NCBI RefSeq assembly: GCF_004349315.1
Contig: NZ_SMLH01000007.1
Span: forward strand, 113,598 to 177,597
Origin: Flavobacterium ranwuense
Lineage (GTDB): Bacteria > Bacteroidota > Bacteroidia > Flavobacteriales > Flavobacteriaceae
Reading direction: 5' to 3'
Length of the DNA stretch: 64,000 nt
A model generated the notes under the pieces. That model searched no databases and had not been told where the DNA came from. It saw only the letters and a list, made by a program, of their open reading frames with translations. Positions within the stretch are counted from its first letter, which is position 1. Each line of letters begins with the position of its first letter. Made by a program: the position numbers and the translations under genes. Below, in pieces: positions 29,820 to 39,606 of this stretch.

Positions 29820-30611
29820 ATGTCAGAGAATTTAATAGTGCCAACTATGGCCGAAATGTTAGCTCAAGGGAAACAACCAGAAGTTTTATTTTGGGTAGGT
29901 TGTGCAGGAAGTTTTGATGATAGAGCAAAGAAAATAACTAAGGCATTTGTTCGAATTTTAAATCGAGCCAATGTTTCTTTTGCTGTTTTAGGTACTGAAG
30001 AAAGTTGTACTGGAGATCCTGCAAAAAGAGCCGGTAATGAGTTTTTGTTTCAAATGCAAGCCATGATGAATATTGAGGTTTTGAATGCATACGAAGCAAA
30101 AAAAATTGTTACTGCTTGTCCGCATTGTTTCAATACACTAAAAAATGAATATCCGGAATTAGGCGGGAAATATGAAGTCGTTCACCATACGGAATTTTTG
30201 AAATCATTATTAGATGATGGAAGATTGACCATTGAAGGAGGACAATTTAAAGGAAAACGAATTACTTTTCATGACCCTTGCTATTTAGGAAGAGCCAATA
30301 ATGTGTATGAAGCACCAAGAGATTTAATTCTTAAATTGGATGCCGAGTTAGTAGAAATGAAGCGTTCTAAAGCTAACGGTTTATGTTGTGGTGCCGGTGG
30401 TGCCCAAATGTTTAAAGATGCTGAGCCTGGAAATAAGGAAATCAACGTTGAAAGAACCGAAGATGCATTAGAAACTAAACCAGAGATAATTGCTGCGGGT
30501 TGTCCTTTTTGTAACACCATGATGACTGATGGTATTAAAAACAAAGAAAAGGAAGGCGAAGTAAAAGTTATGGATATTGCGGAATTGATTGCCAATGCAC
30601 AAGATTTGTAA
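29820..30611 (+). CDS. CCG-domain iron-sulfur protein (heterodisulfide reductase-like)
   Basis: Seen: 263 residues with two cysteine-rich CCG-type units: first CPHCF and the ESCTGD context around 60-100, then DPCYLGR, LCCGAGG and GCPFC (about 160-240). Known: such units in HdrB, LldE/LutA and GlpC bind unusual 4Fe-4S clusters. Inferred: soluble partner of the membrane iron-sulfur protein upstream, together forming a two-subunit oxidoreductase. No lactate-utilisation lutB or lutC homologue lies nearby, so a role in lactate oxidation is not supported. The spacer before it is a repetitive AT-rich stretch. Confidence 0.87.
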   Translation: MSENLIVPTMAEMLAQGKQPEVLFWVGCAGSFDDRAKKITKAFVRILNRANVSFAVLGTEESCTGDPAKRAGNEFLFQMQAMMNIEVLNAYEAKKIVTACPHCFNTLKNEYPELGGKYEVVHHTEFLKSLLDDGRLTIEGGQFKGKRITFHDPCYLGRANNVYEAPRDLILKLDAELVEMKRSKANGLCCGAGGAQMFKDAEPGNKEINVERTEDALETKPEIIAAGCPFCNTMMTDGIKNKEKEGEVKVMDIAELIANAQDL

Positions 30612-30691
30612 ATCAATTACGAATTAAAAATTTAAAATTACGAATTTTGATTTTGTAACTCAAAATTCACAACTCATAACTCATAATTAAG

Positions 30692-31174
30692 ATGTACGTT
30701 CCATTTGAAAATTTACCCGAAGAATCTAAAATCTGGATTTATCAATCAAACAGAAAATTTTCGGATGCCGAATTTTCTGAAATAGAAACTGCCTTGCAAT
30801 CCTTTCTTGAAGGTTGGGCTGCACATGGTACCAGTTTAGAATCATCGTATCAATTAAAATACAACCGATTTATCATTATTGCCGTAAATCAGGATGTACA
30901 AGCAGCTACGGGTTGTTCTATTGATTCTTCTGTAGAATTTATTCAAAGTTTAGAACAAAAGTATACGGTTGATTTATTGGATAAAATGAATGTGACTTTC
31001 AAATTAGGAGAGCATATTGCCCATAAGCCTTTGATTGATTTCAAGAAAATGGTAAAAGATAAAGCGGTTACTGAAAACACAATAGTTTTTAATAATTTAG
31101 TCAATAATATAGAAGAGTACAATGAATCTTGGGAAGTTCCAGCCATCGATAGTTGGCATAGTCGCTTTTTTTAA
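30692..31174 (+). CDS. Conserved Bacteroidota protein of unknown function
   Basis: Seen: 160 residues, acidic, no signal peptide or membrane helix. Relatives are often labelled ABC transporter ATPase in databases (from memory), but I see no Walker A, signature or Walker B motif here, so that name is not supported. A single Cys lies in the ATGCSIDSS segment, and the C-terminus is rich in Trp (SWEVPAIDSWHSRFF). It follows the iron-sulfur pair and precedes the GH3 fusion by 13 bp, so it is probably part of that operon. Confidence 0.75.
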   Translation: MYVPFENLPEESKIWIYQSNRKFSDAEFSEIETALQSFLEGWAAHGTSLESSYQLKYNRFIIIAVNQDVQAATGCSIDSSVEFIQSLEQKYTVDLLDKMNVTFKLGEHIAHKPLIDFKKMVKDKAVTENTIVFNNLVNNIEEYNESWEVPAIDSWHSRFF

Positions 31175-31187
31175 ACAAAACAGTACC

Positions 31188-34184
31188 ATGAGAAAAATAG
31201 GCGTCAAAATTGTTTTATTTTATGTCTTAATTTTCTTTGTAGCTTCAAGTTGTGTTGGGACAAAAATTAATAAGAATAAAGTAATTTTAACCAACGGTCC
31301 GTCCAAATCAAAAAATTTGGACAGTATAGCTTTAAGTAATACTCCTAGACTTTTTGAATTATCTCCCGAAGGAAATAAATGGGTTGATAGTGTTTACAAT
31401 GCAATGACTTTAGAGGAAAAATTTGGGCAATTATTTATGGTTGCCGCTTATTCTAATAAAGATACTGTACACTTCAACGCCATTGACAAGCAGATACAAG
31501 ACAACAAAATTGGAGGATTAATTTTCTTCCAAGGAGGTCCAGCTCGTCAAGTTAAATTAACCAATCGTTTTCAATCGAAGTCAAAAATCCCTTTGTTTAT
31601 TGGTAGTGATGCGGAATGGGGATTGAGTATGCGACTTGATTCTACGTATCGCTATCCTTGGAATATGACACTTGGAGCCATCCAGGACATGAAATTGTTG
31701 GAAAAGGTTGGTGCTCAAATGGGGGAACAAAGCAAACGATTGGGATTGCAGTTTAATTTTGCCCCGGTTCTCGATATCAATACAAATCCCAGAAATCCCA
31801 TTATAGGTTTTCGTTCTTTTGGTGAAGATAAATTTAAAGTTACAGAACGTGCCATTGCTTTAATGAAAGGCGTTCAGAGCCAAGGAATCTTTTCTACCGG
31901 AAAGCATTTCCCCGGTCATGGCGATACCGAAACGGATTCTCATAAAGGATTGCCAACCATTAATTTTTCTAAAGAAAGATTAGAGCAAGTAGAGTTTTAT
32001 CCCTATAAAGAAATGTTTCACGAAGGACTTTCGTCTGTTATGGTGGCGCATTTAAACGTTCCCAGTTTAGAATCAAGACCTAATTATCCTTCCTCTATTT
32101 CCTATAATGTGGTAACCAATATTCTTCAAAAAGAATTGGGATTCAAAGGACTTATTTTTACTGATGCGTTGAATATGAAAGGAGTGAGCAACTTCATGGT
32201 ACCCAGTGAAATTAATTTTGAAGCTTTTATGGCTGGAAATGATGTACTGTTATTTCCTGAAAATGTTCCTGCTGCAATTGAAAAATTTATGCTTGCTTAT
32301 TCTCTTAATTTATTTACAGACGAAAGATTGGCCTTTTCTGTAAAGAAAATATTGAAGTTCAAATATAAAGCGGGTTTAAACTCTTATAAACCTATTGTAA
32401 CGGATAATTTATATGAGGATTTAAATTCCTCTAAAAATGACGCTTTACAGTATGAGTTGTATGAAAATGCAGTTACTGTTCTAAAAAATACGGCTGCTGT
32501 TTTACCAATAAAAAATTTGGAAAAACAAAAAATTGCCTACGTAAAAATAGGAGATGACAGCAATGATGCGTTTATTTCGACTTTAAAAAAATACGCTGAA
32601 GTAACAGTAATTGCAGATGCTAATTTGGACAGTTTACAAGTGAAGTTACAACCATTTACAACTGTGATCATTGGATACCACAAATCAGATGTTGCTTTTA
32701 AAAATGACGATTTAAAATCAAATGAATTATTTAAGATCAAATTTTTAGCCAAAAACAATAATGTGATTCTGGATGTTTTTGCGAAACCATATTCGTTATT
32801 GCCCATTACAAATTTTGATGAAATCGAAGGATTGGTCGTTTCCTATCAAAACAGTACTATTGCACAAATAGTTTCTGCAGAACTAATTTTTGGAGCGATT
32901 GAAGCCAAAGGAAAATTACCCGTTTCAATCAACACTAGTTTCAAAGTAAATTATGGATTGCCAACCGAAAAGTTAAATCGCTTAGGATTCACAACTCCAG
33001 AAAATGTAGGAATGAATGCTACAATTTTGTCGAAAATTGATGGTATTGCCAATAAAGCGATTAATGGTAAAATGACACCCGGAATTCAGGTTTTGGTAGC
33101 CAGAAAAGGAAAAGTAATTTATCAAAAATCATTCGGACATCACACTTATGATAAAACTTTGAAAGTTGAAAATTCAGATATTTATGATGTTGCCTCATTG
33201 ACAAAAATTCTGGCTACGCTACCCAATGTAATGCTGCAATACGATCAGCAAAAAATTAATTTGGAAACTACATTAGAAACAATGTGTCCTATTTTTAAAG
33301 ATTCCAATAAAGCGAATATTAATTTTAAGGATTTATTGTCCCATTATGCTGGACTTGCCGCTGGAATTCCATTTTATAAAGCTACTATGGATAAATCAAA
33401 ATTTCCTTCGGAAGTTTATTTTAGAAAAATTCCGGAAGAGCAGTTTTCTAAGCAATTAGCAGACAGTCTTTTTATAAGAAATGATTTTAGTGACACAATT
33501 ATGAAAATGATTGTTAAGAGTAAAGTTTCATTGAAAAAAGAATACAAGTACAGTGATCTTACTTTTATGATTTTGAAGGATTATTTAGAAAAAACAACGG
33601 GTAAAACATTGGATGTTTTAATTCAAGAGAATTTCTACCGTTCACTCGGAATGAATAATTCAAGTTTTAATCCATTGGCTAAATTTGATATAAACAGAAT
33701 CTCACCAACAGAGACAGATACTTATTTCCGTCATCAGCTTTTGCAAGGATATGTCAATGATTTGTCGGCGGCTTTAGAAGGCGGTGTTTCCGGTCATGCC
33801 GGCGTTTTTTCGAATGCTATGGATGTGGCTAAAATAATGGAACTTTATCTGCAAAAAGGAAGTTACGGTAATCAGCGGTATTTTTCTGAAAAAACATTTG
33901 AAGATTTCAATACGTGTTATTTTTGTGCTGCAGGAAATAGGAGAGGTGTTGGTTTTGATAAACCACAATTGGGTACTGAAGGACCTACGTGCGGTTGTGC
34001 TTCCATGACAAGTTTTGGACATACCGGTTATACAGGAACTATGGCTTGGGCCGATCCCGAAACGCAAATTGTCTATGTATTTTTATCCAATAGAACTTTC
34101 CCCGTTGCAGGTGAAAACAGATTATCTAAAGAAAACATTCGTGAAGATATCCAGAAGGTGATTTATGAAGCGATTGTAAACTAA
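31188..34184 (+). CDS. GH3 beta-N-acetylglucosaminidase fused to a serine hydrolase (beta-lactamase family)
   Basis: Seen: 998 residues from the ATG at 31188 (the frame extends 66 bp further into the previous gene). Lipobox ASSC. The GH3 part (about 45-590) has KHFPGHGDTETDSH and the nucleophile region FTDALNMKG, as in NagZ. The C-terminal part (about 620-990) is a class C beta-lactamase/DD-peptidase fold with SLTK (Ser-x-x-Lys), a YSD motif in place of YxN, and HTG. Known: NagZ releases GlcNAc from cell-wall fragments; SxxK hydrolases act on stem peptides or esters. Inferred: an exported two-activity enzyme for peptidoglycan recycling. Terminator at 34210-34246. Confidence 0.9.
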   Translation: MRKIGVKIVLFYVLIFFVASSCVGTKINKNKVILTNGPSKSKNLDSIALSNTPRLFELSPEGNKWVDSVYNAMTLEEKFGQLFMVAAYSNKDTVHFNAIDKQIQDNKIGGLIFFQGGPARQVKLTNRFQSKSKIPLFIGSDAEWGLSMRLDSTYRYPWNMTLGAIQDMKLLEKVGAQMGEQSKRLGLQFNFAPVLDINTNPRNPIIGFRSFGEDKFKVTERAIALMKGVQSQGIFSTGKHFPGHGDTETDSHKGLPTINFSKERLEQVEFYPYKEMFHEGLSSVMVAHLNVPSLESRPNYPSSISYNVVTNILQKELGFKGLIFTDALNMKGVSNFMVPSEINFEAFMAGNDVLLFPENVPAAIEKFMLAYSLNLFTDERLAFSVKKILKFKYKAGLNSYKPIVTDNLYEDLNSSKNDALQYELYENAVTVLKNTAAVLPIKNLEKQKIAYVKIGDDSNDAFISTLKKYAEVTVIADANLDSLQVKLQPFTTVIIGYHKSDVAFKNDDLKSNELFKIKFLAKNNNVILDVFAKPYSLLPITNFDEIEGLVVSYQNSTIAQIVSAELIFGAIEAKGKLPVSINTSFKVNYGLPTEKLNRLGFTTPENVGMNATILSKIDGIANKAINGKMTPGIQVLVARKGKVIYQKSFGHHTYDKTLKVENSDIYDVASLTKILATLPNVMLQYDQQKINLETTLETMCPIFKDSNKANINFKDLLSHYAGLAAGIPFYKATMDKSKFPSEVYFRKIPEEQFSKQLADSLFIRNDFSDTIMKMIVKSKVSLKKEYKYSDLTFMILKDYLEKTTGKTLDVLIQENFYRSLGMNNSSFNPLAKFDINRISPTETDTYFRHQLLQGYVNDLSAALEGGVSGHAGVFSNAMDVAKIMELYLQKGSYGNQRYFSEKTFEDFNTCYFCAAGNRRGVGFDKPQLGTEGPTCGCASMTSFGHTGYTGTMAWADPETQIVYVFLSNRTFPVAGENRLSKENIREDIQKVIYEAIVN

Positions 34185-34209
34185 CCAAATAATATATTAA
34201 TTAGTACTT

Positions 34210-34246
34210 AGCCCAAATGAAATTAGCAAACAATTTCATTTGGGCT
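34210..34246 (+). terminator. Terminator after GH3 fusion gene
   Basis: 15-bp arms AGCCCAAATGAAATT / AATTTCATTTGGGCT with a short loop. Little T run follows, so termination strength is uncertain. Confidence 0.65.
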
Positions 34247-34316
34247 ATTGCTATTAAAAGCGCTTTTGTGAGTTTTATTTGAAGTATTTAGTTACAAACT
34301 TTACCCTGTATTATAG

Positions 34317-34324
34317 TATATTTG
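34317..34324 (+). promoter_or_regulatory. -7 box (TATATTTG) before PAP2 gene
   Basis: Exact TAnnTTTG match 15 bp before the ATG at 34340. No clear TTG lies at the ideal -33 spacing. Confidence 0.5.
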
Positions 34325-34339
34325 GGCCAAAACAGCTTG

Positions 34340-34960
34340 ATGAAAAATAAGAATACCGTTTTTATAAAAGTCAATTTAATTGTATTGCTTTTTTGCATGA
34401 CGTTTGTAAATGCTCAAAATATGGATATAAATATTCTACGCGATATTAATGTAGATAGAAATAAGAACTTAGATCCTACTTTTAAATTGGTAACGAATAG
34501 TGCGGTCCCATTTAGTATTGCAACTCCCATTATTGTATATTCTGTTGGTTTAATAAAGAAAGATAGTTCCATCAAGAAACAGGCAATTTTTATAGGAGAA
34601 ACATTTTTAGTGAATGCTTTTATTACCACTGCATTGAAACATACTATGAAAAGGGACAGACCATTTGAAACCTATCCCGATATTGATCAAGCAACATCGG
34701 CAGTGGAGAGTTCATTTCCTTCCGGTCATACTTCTTTAGCTTTTGCAACAGCAACATCACTGAGCATAGCATATCCCAAATGGTATGTAATTGCGCCATC
34801 TTTTGTATGGGCAGGAGCAGTAGGATATTCACGAATGCATTTAGGGGTTCATTATTCAAGTGATGTATTTGCAGGAGCAATTATAGGAAGCGGCTCGGCT
34901 TATCTCAGCTATAAAGTGAATAAATGGATAAATAAAAAAAGATCTGGAAAGGACAAATAG
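34340..34960 (+). CDS. PAP2 family phosphatase
   Basis: Seen: 206 residues from the ATG at 34340; the TTG at 34322 overlaps the promoter box and is not used. A signal or first helix precedes the acid-phosphatase core with the three motifs: KRDRPFE (equivalent to KxxxxxxRP), PSGHTSLA and SRMHLGVHYSSD. Known: PAP2 enzymes remove phosphate from undecaprenyl pyrophosphate, phosphatidic acid or lipid A. The residues for catalysis (His in PSGH and in HYSSD, Arg in SRMHLG) are present. Substrate cannot be told from sequence. Stands alone. Confidence 0.88.
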   Translation: MKNKNTVFIKVNLIVLLFCMTFVNAQNMDINILRDINVDRNKNLDPTFKLVTNSAVPFSIATPIIVYSVGLIKKDSSIKKQAIFIGETFLVNAFITTALKHTMKRDRPFETYPDIDQATSAVESSFPSGHTSLAFATATSLSIAYPKWYVIAPSFVWAGAVGYSRMHLGVHYSSDVFAGAIIGSGSAYLSYKVNKWINKKRSGKDK

Positions 34961-35057
34961 CGCATGAAACAATGTAATTATCTTTTATTGTATTTAACTT
35001 AAATTTCCATAAAAGGCATTCCTATTTTTCTTAAATTCGTTTCATTAAAACACATAC

Positions 35058-36191
35058 ATGAAAATTGCAATAGTTTGTTATCCTACCTTTGGAGGAAGTG
35101 GTGTTGTCGCTACAGAATTAGGTCTTGAATTGGCAAGACGTGGTCACGAAATTCATTTTATAACGTATAGCCAACCAGTTCGTTTGGCTCTTTTAAATCC
35201 AAATGTACATTACCACGAAGTGAATGTCCCGGAATATCCATTGTTTCATTATCAACCTTACGAGTTGGCTTTGTCAAGCAAATTGGTAGATATGGTAAAG
35301 TTATATAAAATCGAATTGCTTCACGTGCATTATGCTATTCCGCATGCTTATGCTGGGTATATGGCAAAACAAATGCTGAAAGATGAAGGAATTAATATTC
35401 CAATGGTGACTACACTTCACGGAACGGATATTACATTAGTTGGGAATCATCCGTTCTATAAACCAGCAGTAACTTTTAGCATTAACAAATCTGATTTTGT
35501 TACTTCGGTTTCCCAAAGTTTGAAAGATGATACCCATAAGTTATTTAATATAAAAAACGAAATTGAGGTGATTCCTAATTTTATAGAATTAGATAAAAAC
35601 GTCAATGATCCTACTATTGCTTGTCATCGTTCCGTAATGGCAAAGGAAAATGAGCGAATCATTACTCATATCAGTAACTTCAGAAAAGTAAAACGAATTC
35701 CGGATATAATTAAAATTTTCTATACGATTCAAAAAGAGATCCCTGCTAAATTGATGATGGTAGGGGATGGTCCTGAAAAAGAAAAAGCAGAATATTTATG
35801 TCAGGAATTAGGAATTCAGGATAAAGTCATCTTTTTTGGAAACAGTAATGAAATCGATAAAATTTTGAGTTATACAGATTTATTTCTGTTGCCATCTGAA
35901 ACCGAAAGTTTTGGACTTGCAGCCCTCGAAGCTATGGCATGGAGAGTCCCTGTAATTTCGAGTAATTCGGGAGGGTTACCAGAAGTGAATTTTGACGGTA
36001 TTTCAGGATATTTGAGCGATGTGGGGAACACGGATGAAATGGCACAAAATGCTTTGAAAATTTTAAAAGATGATGCTACTCTGAATAAATTTAAAGAAAA
36101 TGCACTGTCTGTCGCAAAACAATTTGACATCAAAAACATCTTACCACTTTATGAAGAATTATATAAAAAAGCCATAAAAAAATACACATAG
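35058..36191 (+). CDS. bshA: N-acetyl-alpha-D-glucosaminyl L-malate synthase BshA
   Basis: Seen: 377 residues, GT-B fold of the GT4 family. N-terminal YPTFGGSGVVATELG is the diagnostic BshA start, with HVHYAIPHA and TTLHGTDIT in the N-domain and the ESFGLAALEAMA donor-binding motif in the C-domain. Known: BshA joins GlcNAc from UDP-GlcNAc to L-malate in the first step of bacillithiol synthesis. Its presence indicates bacillithiol as the low-molecular-weight thiol. bshB and bshC are not in the window. Followed by a PrcB-like gene at 71 bp. Confidence 0.95.
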   Translation: MKIAIVCYPTFGGSGVVATELGLELARRGHEIHFITYSQPVRLALLNPNVHYHEVNVPEYPLFHYQPYELALSSKLVDMVKLYKIELLHVHYAIPHAYAGYMAKQMLKDEGINIPMVTTLHGTDITLVGNHPFYKPAVTFSINKSDFVTSVSQSLKDDTHKLFNIKNEIEVIPNFIELDKNVNDPTIACHRSVMAKENERIITHISNFRKVKRIPDIIKIFYTIQKEIPAKLMMVGDGPEKEKAEYLCQELGIQDKVIFFGNSNEIDKILSYTDLFLLPSETESFGLAALEAMAWRVPVISSNSGGLPEVNFDGISGYLSDVGNTDEMAQNALKILKDDATLNKFKENALSVAKQFDIKNILPLYEELYKKAIKKYT

Positions 36192-36262
36192 ATTTTACAT
36201 TTTCTATAATAGAAGAAAGTAACGTTTTTTAAATTTAATCTATTAATCAATAAAATTCTGCA

Positions 36263-36691
36263 ATGAAAAAAATAGTATTATCACTAGTGGCTTTAACGTT
36301 AGTTTCCTGTGGAGCAACATCTTCAAAAAGTTCCGATAAAAATTCTTTATATGAAGTCTTGACACAACAGACGAATGGCGGTGCAAGTATTCGTTTTTTT
36401 GAGATTCTTTCTGAACCAAATGAAATTGCAATGCTACAGAATGATGAAAATTTAAAAAATAAAATTGGTCCGAATGATATTCAGACTTCTAATTTTATAG
36501 TTTTGAATATGGGTGAAAAAACTTCGGGAGGTTATAGTATAGGAATTGATACTGTAGTTGAAACCGATAAAAATATTGTTATCACCATAAAAGAAACGAT
36601 TCCTGAGCCCGGGAGTATGGTTACACAAGCATTTACAAATCCTTTTTGTGTAGTCAAAATAAATTCCAAAAAAGAAATTATTTTTAAATAA
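36263..36691 (+). CDS. PrcB family (PrcB_C domain) lipoprotein
   Basis: Seen: 142 residues with lipobox LVSC (C16). The C-terminal half has the PrcB_C pattern: NMGEKTSGGYSIGID, then an ITIKE strand, a PxPGSMVTQAxTNP loop and a final KINSKKEI strand. Known: the name comes from the partner of the Treponema PrtP protease (dentilisin), but most members are stand-alone lipoproteins of unknown role. Inferred: outer-membrane or periplasmic lipoprotein. Ends 4 bp before a strong hairpin shared with the convergent barrel gene. Confidence 0.8.
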   Translation: MKKIVLSLVALTLVSCGATSSKSSDKNSLYEVLTQQTNGGASIRFFEILSEPNEIAMLQNDENLKNKIGPNDIQTSNFIVLNMGEKTSGGYSIGIDTVVETDKNIVITIKETIPEPGSMVTQAFTNPFCVVKINSKKEIIFK

Positions 36692-36694
36692 AAA

Positions 36695-36718
36695 AACGCC
36701 ACTAGCAATAGTGGCGTT
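36695..36718. terminator. Bidirectional terminator
   Basis: Perfect 10-bp stem AACGCCACTA / TAGTGGCGTT around a GCAA loop, A-rich on the left and T-rich on the right. Serves both convergent genes. Confidence 0.8.
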
Positions 36719-36739
36719 GTTACTATATGTTCTAAAATA

Positions 36740-37246
36740 TTAGAATTGATATCTAAGCGCTAAAGCTACATCAGAGCCATAATTGTTTTCGTAATATCCA
36801 TTTCCTCCAAATTCAGGTCTGAAATCTAATGAAATTAACAAAGGAATGTCAAAGTTGTATTCAATACCAATATCTCCAGCAGCAAATACAAAAGTATCAT
36901 TAACTGAATCGTTATTATTGTCATCATAACTGTAGCTTCCTACACCACCACCTACACCAGCATACCAGTTAAAACCACCATCAATGTTCCATACCCATTG
37001 GTACAAAGCTGCTAATTTTATTGCATTGTCATCATAACCATTATTGTTATAGTTACTTCTGTTTCTCCAACCTAAATCAAGTTCAAGTCTATTGTTGCTT
37101 CCTAATGCTCTTTGGTAAGAAAGCTCTCCACCAAAACCATTATTGCCACCAAAACGTAATCCTAAAGCATTTTTTGAAATATCTTGTGCTTGTGCGGCAA
37201 ATGCTAATCCCATTAACATTATTGCCGATAAAATAATTTTTTTCAT
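36740..37246 (-). CDS. Small outer-membrane beta-barrel protein
   Basis: Seen: 168 residues with a signal peptide cut after AQAQ. The mature part is Gly, Asn and Tyr rich with alternating hydrophobic residues, and ends in an aromatic residue (ALRYQF), the usual outer-membrane sorting pattern. An acidic loop (DDNNNDSVND) resembles a surface or calcium-binding loop. I do not recognise a narrower family. The TTTTTTTCAT-type A/T-rich leader upstream presumably holds the promoter. Confidence 0.8.
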   Translation of the reverse strand: MKKIILSAIMLMGLAFAAQAQDISKNALGLRFGGNNGFGGELSYQRALGSNNRLELDLGWRNRSNYNNNGYDDNAIKLAALYQWVWNIDGGFNWYAGVGGGVGSYSYDDNNNDSVNDTFVFAAGDIGIEYNFDIPLLISLDFRPEFGGNGYYENNYGSDVALALRYQF

Positions 37247-37363
37247 AAGTAAGTTTTTATAAATACAAATGTATAATTTAGTAGGATATGATGCTTATAA
37301 GATTTTATATAAAAGTTATATAATTTACATTTTTTTAGAATTTTGATACTTTTTAAACTAGTA

Positions 37364-38203
37364 TTACATTAGAATATTTTGTTTCGAGAAAAATGCTGTA
37401 GCCACTATTTGATTACTCAAAATATCTTCCATTTCAAAAAGATTTTCTTCTTCAACATAGTTTGCTTCAGAATAACTATATAATTTCCAGCGTTTTTTAT
37501 TGTATTCCAATGCAGTCAAATTCTCCACCCAATCTCCTGAATTCAAATATAAAGTAGTCCCATTTTTGTTTTCCTTATGAATCATTTTTGGTTCATGGAT
37601 ATGTCCACAAATAACATAATCGTATTTTTTTTCGATGGCTAATTCAGTTGCTGTCTCTTCAAAATCAGAAATGTGTTTTACTGCTTTTTTTACGCTTGCT
37701 TTTATCTTTTTAGAAAAAGAATAGGGTTCTTTCCCCAATTTTGACAAGCACCAATTTACAAATCGATTTGAAAGTATTAAATAATCATACCCTAAACCTC
37801 CCAGTTTGGCAATCCACTTTGAATGTTGGACAGAAGCATCAAAAACATCACCGTGAAATATCCATGCTTTTTTGTCATCGAGATCTAAAACTAATTTGTC
37901 AACTAATGCGAAATTACCCATATTCATATCGCTGAATTTTCGGAGCATTTCATCATGATTTCCTGTGATGTAATAAACTTTTGTTCCTTTGGATGCAAAG
38001 CTTATAATTTTTTGTATAACTTTTAAATGCGCTTTTGGAAAATAGGATTTTCGGAATTGCCATACATCTATAATATCACCATTCAACACTAATGTTTTAG
38101 GCTTTATAGAAGATAAATAATTATAAAGTTCTTTAGCATGACTACCAAAAGTTCCAAGATGCACATCAGAAATCACCACTAACTCGACTTTTCTTTTTTT
38201 CAA
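37364..38203 (-). CDS. UDP-2,3-diacylglucosamine diphosphatase-like metallophosphatase (LpxH-like)
   Basis: Seen: 279 residues with the calcineurin-like two-metal site: SDVHLG, NGDIIDVW, GNHDE, HGD and GHIHEP in order. A helical insertion around 135-195 (after HGDVFD) is typical of LpxH-type enzymes. Known: LpxH cleaves UDP-2,3-diacylglucosamine to lipid X in lipid A synthesis. Inferred: the lipid A enzyme or a close paralogue; other Lpx genes are not in the window, so paralogue status cannot be settled. Confidence 0.82.
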   Translation of the reverse strand: MKKRKVELVVISDVHLGTFGSHAKELYNYLSSIKPKTLVLNGDIIDVWQFRKSYFPKAHLKVIQKIISFASKGTKVYYITGNHDEMLRKFSDMNMGNFALVDKLVLDLDDKKAWIFHGDVFDASVQHSKWIAKLGGLGYDYLILSNRFVNWCLSKLGKEPYSFSKKIKASVKKAVKHISDFEETATELAIEKKYDYVICGHIHEPKMIHKENKNGTTLYLNSGDWVENLTALEYNKKRWKLYSYSEANYVEEENLFEMEDILSNQIVATAFFSKQNILM

Positions 38204-38327
38204 GGTATTTGAATTTGAAGTTTACCAAATTAATAGAATTATTAGCAATAAAAATGAAATTAAAGGTTAAGAAATCTAAGACAAGATTAAATTAATATCA
38301 ATAAATGTGAAATGTTCCTTAAAACTT

Positions 38328-38348
38328 TATCCCGAAATCTCGGGATAA
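38328..38348. terminator. Hairpin upstream of aroC
   Basis: Stem TTATCCCGA / TCGGGATAA with an AAC-less short loop (AAA-type), followed by a CTTTT stretch. No plus-strand gene precedes it, so it may be a repeat element or a leader hairpin rather than a true terminator. Confidence 0.4.
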
Positions 38349-38373
38349 GCTTTTAAACTTTAAACTAAAATGG

Positions 38374-38381
38374 TACTTTTG
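38374..38381 (+). promoter_or_regulatory. -7 box (TACTTTTG) before aroC
   Basis: Exact TAnnTTTG match 16 bp before the aroC ATG. Confidence 0.5.
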
Positions 38382-38397
38382 TTCAAAACTAATTATA

Positions 38398-39456
38398 ATG
38401 GCAGGAAATAGCTACGGAACACTATTTAGAATAACAACTTTTGGAGAATCACATGGTGAAGCATTAGGCGGTATAATAGATGGTTGCCCTCCTGGAATAA
38501 CTATAGATTTAGATGCAATTCAATTTGAAATGTCAAGAAGAAAGCCGGGTCAATCGGCTATAGTTACCCAACGTAAAGAGCCGGATGATGTACAATTTCT
38601 TTCCGGAATATTTGAAGGTAAAACAACTGGAACGCCCATAGGTTTTATTATCCCGAATACCAATCAAAAATCAGACGATTACTCTCATATAAAAGATAAT
38701 TATAGACCCAGTCATGCCGATTATGTGTATGAAAAAAAATATGGTGTTCGTGATTACCGTGGTGGTGGACGAAGTTCTGCACGTGAAACCGCCAGCAGAG
38801 TGGTGGCTGGAGCGGTAGCCAAACAAATGTTACCAGAAATAAAAATCAATGCTTACGTTTCTTCAGTAGGTCCTATTTTTTTAGAAAAATCATACCAAGA
38901 ATTAGATTTTTCAAAAACTGAAAATAATCCTGTTCGCTGTCCTGATGAAGCATCAGCGGTAATTATGGAGGAATATATTCGTGATATTCGCAAGCAAGGG
39001 GACACTGTAGGTGGAACTGTAACGTGTGTGATTCAAAATGTGCCTATTGGTTTAGGAGAACCTGTTTTTGACAAACTTCATGCTGAATTGGGTAAAGCCA
39101 TGCTTTCTATTAATGCCGTAAAAGGATTTGAATTTGGAAGTGGTTTTGATGGAGCTAAGATGAAAGGAAGCGAGCACAATGATTTATACAATCCTGATGG
39201 AACAACTAAAACGAATCTTTCAGGGGGAATTCAAGGAGGAATTAGCAACGGAATGGATATTTATTTCCGTGTGGCTTTCAAGCCTGTAGCTACAATTATG
39301 CAAAAACAAGAATCATTGGATAACAAAGGTAATATTACCGAGATGACCGGAAAAGGACGACATGATCCTTGCGTGGTTCCTCGTGCAGTGCCTATAGTTG
39401 AAGCAATGGCTGCCATTGTACTTGCTGATTTTTATTTGATAAACAAAACCTATTAA
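38398..39456 (+). CDS. aroC: Chorismate synthase
   Basis: Seen: 352 residues, the family's usual size. Signature motifs: [25 protein letters not shown], the [12 protein letters not shown] active-site loop and the C-terminal [15 protein letters not shown]. Known: converts EPSP to chorismate with reduced FMN, last step of the shikimate pathway. Single gene; other aro genes are not nearby. Confidence 0.97.
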   Translation: MAGNSYGTLFRITTFGESHGEALGGIIDGCPPGITIDLDAIQFEMSRRKPGQSAIVTQRKEPDDVQFLSGIFEGKTTGTPIGFIIPNTNQKSDDYSHIKDNYRPSHADYVYEKKYGVRDYRGGGRSSARETASRVVAGAVAKQMLPEIKINAYVSSVGPIFLEKSYQELDFSKTENNPVRCPDEASAVIMEEYIRDIRKQGDTVGGTVTCVIQNVPIGLGEPVFDKLHAELGKAMLSINAVKGFEFGSGFDGAKMKGSEHNDLYNPDGTTKTNLSGGIQGGISNGMDIYFRVAFKPVATIMQKQESLDNKGNITEMTGKGRHDPCVVPRAVPIVEAMAAIVLADFYLINKTY

Positions 39457-39606
39457 TACTAATTTTTGAAGCTTTTCCTGCTTTAATCTTTCCCTTGCTT
39501 GGCAGCAAACAAGAAAAACATATTGTTGTAAAGAAAATTTACTGGACACTTATGAGAATAGAAGAAAAATAATCAGGGCTAAGACTAAAACCTAACAATC
39601 AATTTA

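Noticed and set aside
30692..31174. ABC transporter ATPase label for the 160-residue protein
   Set aside because: No Walker or signature motif is present.
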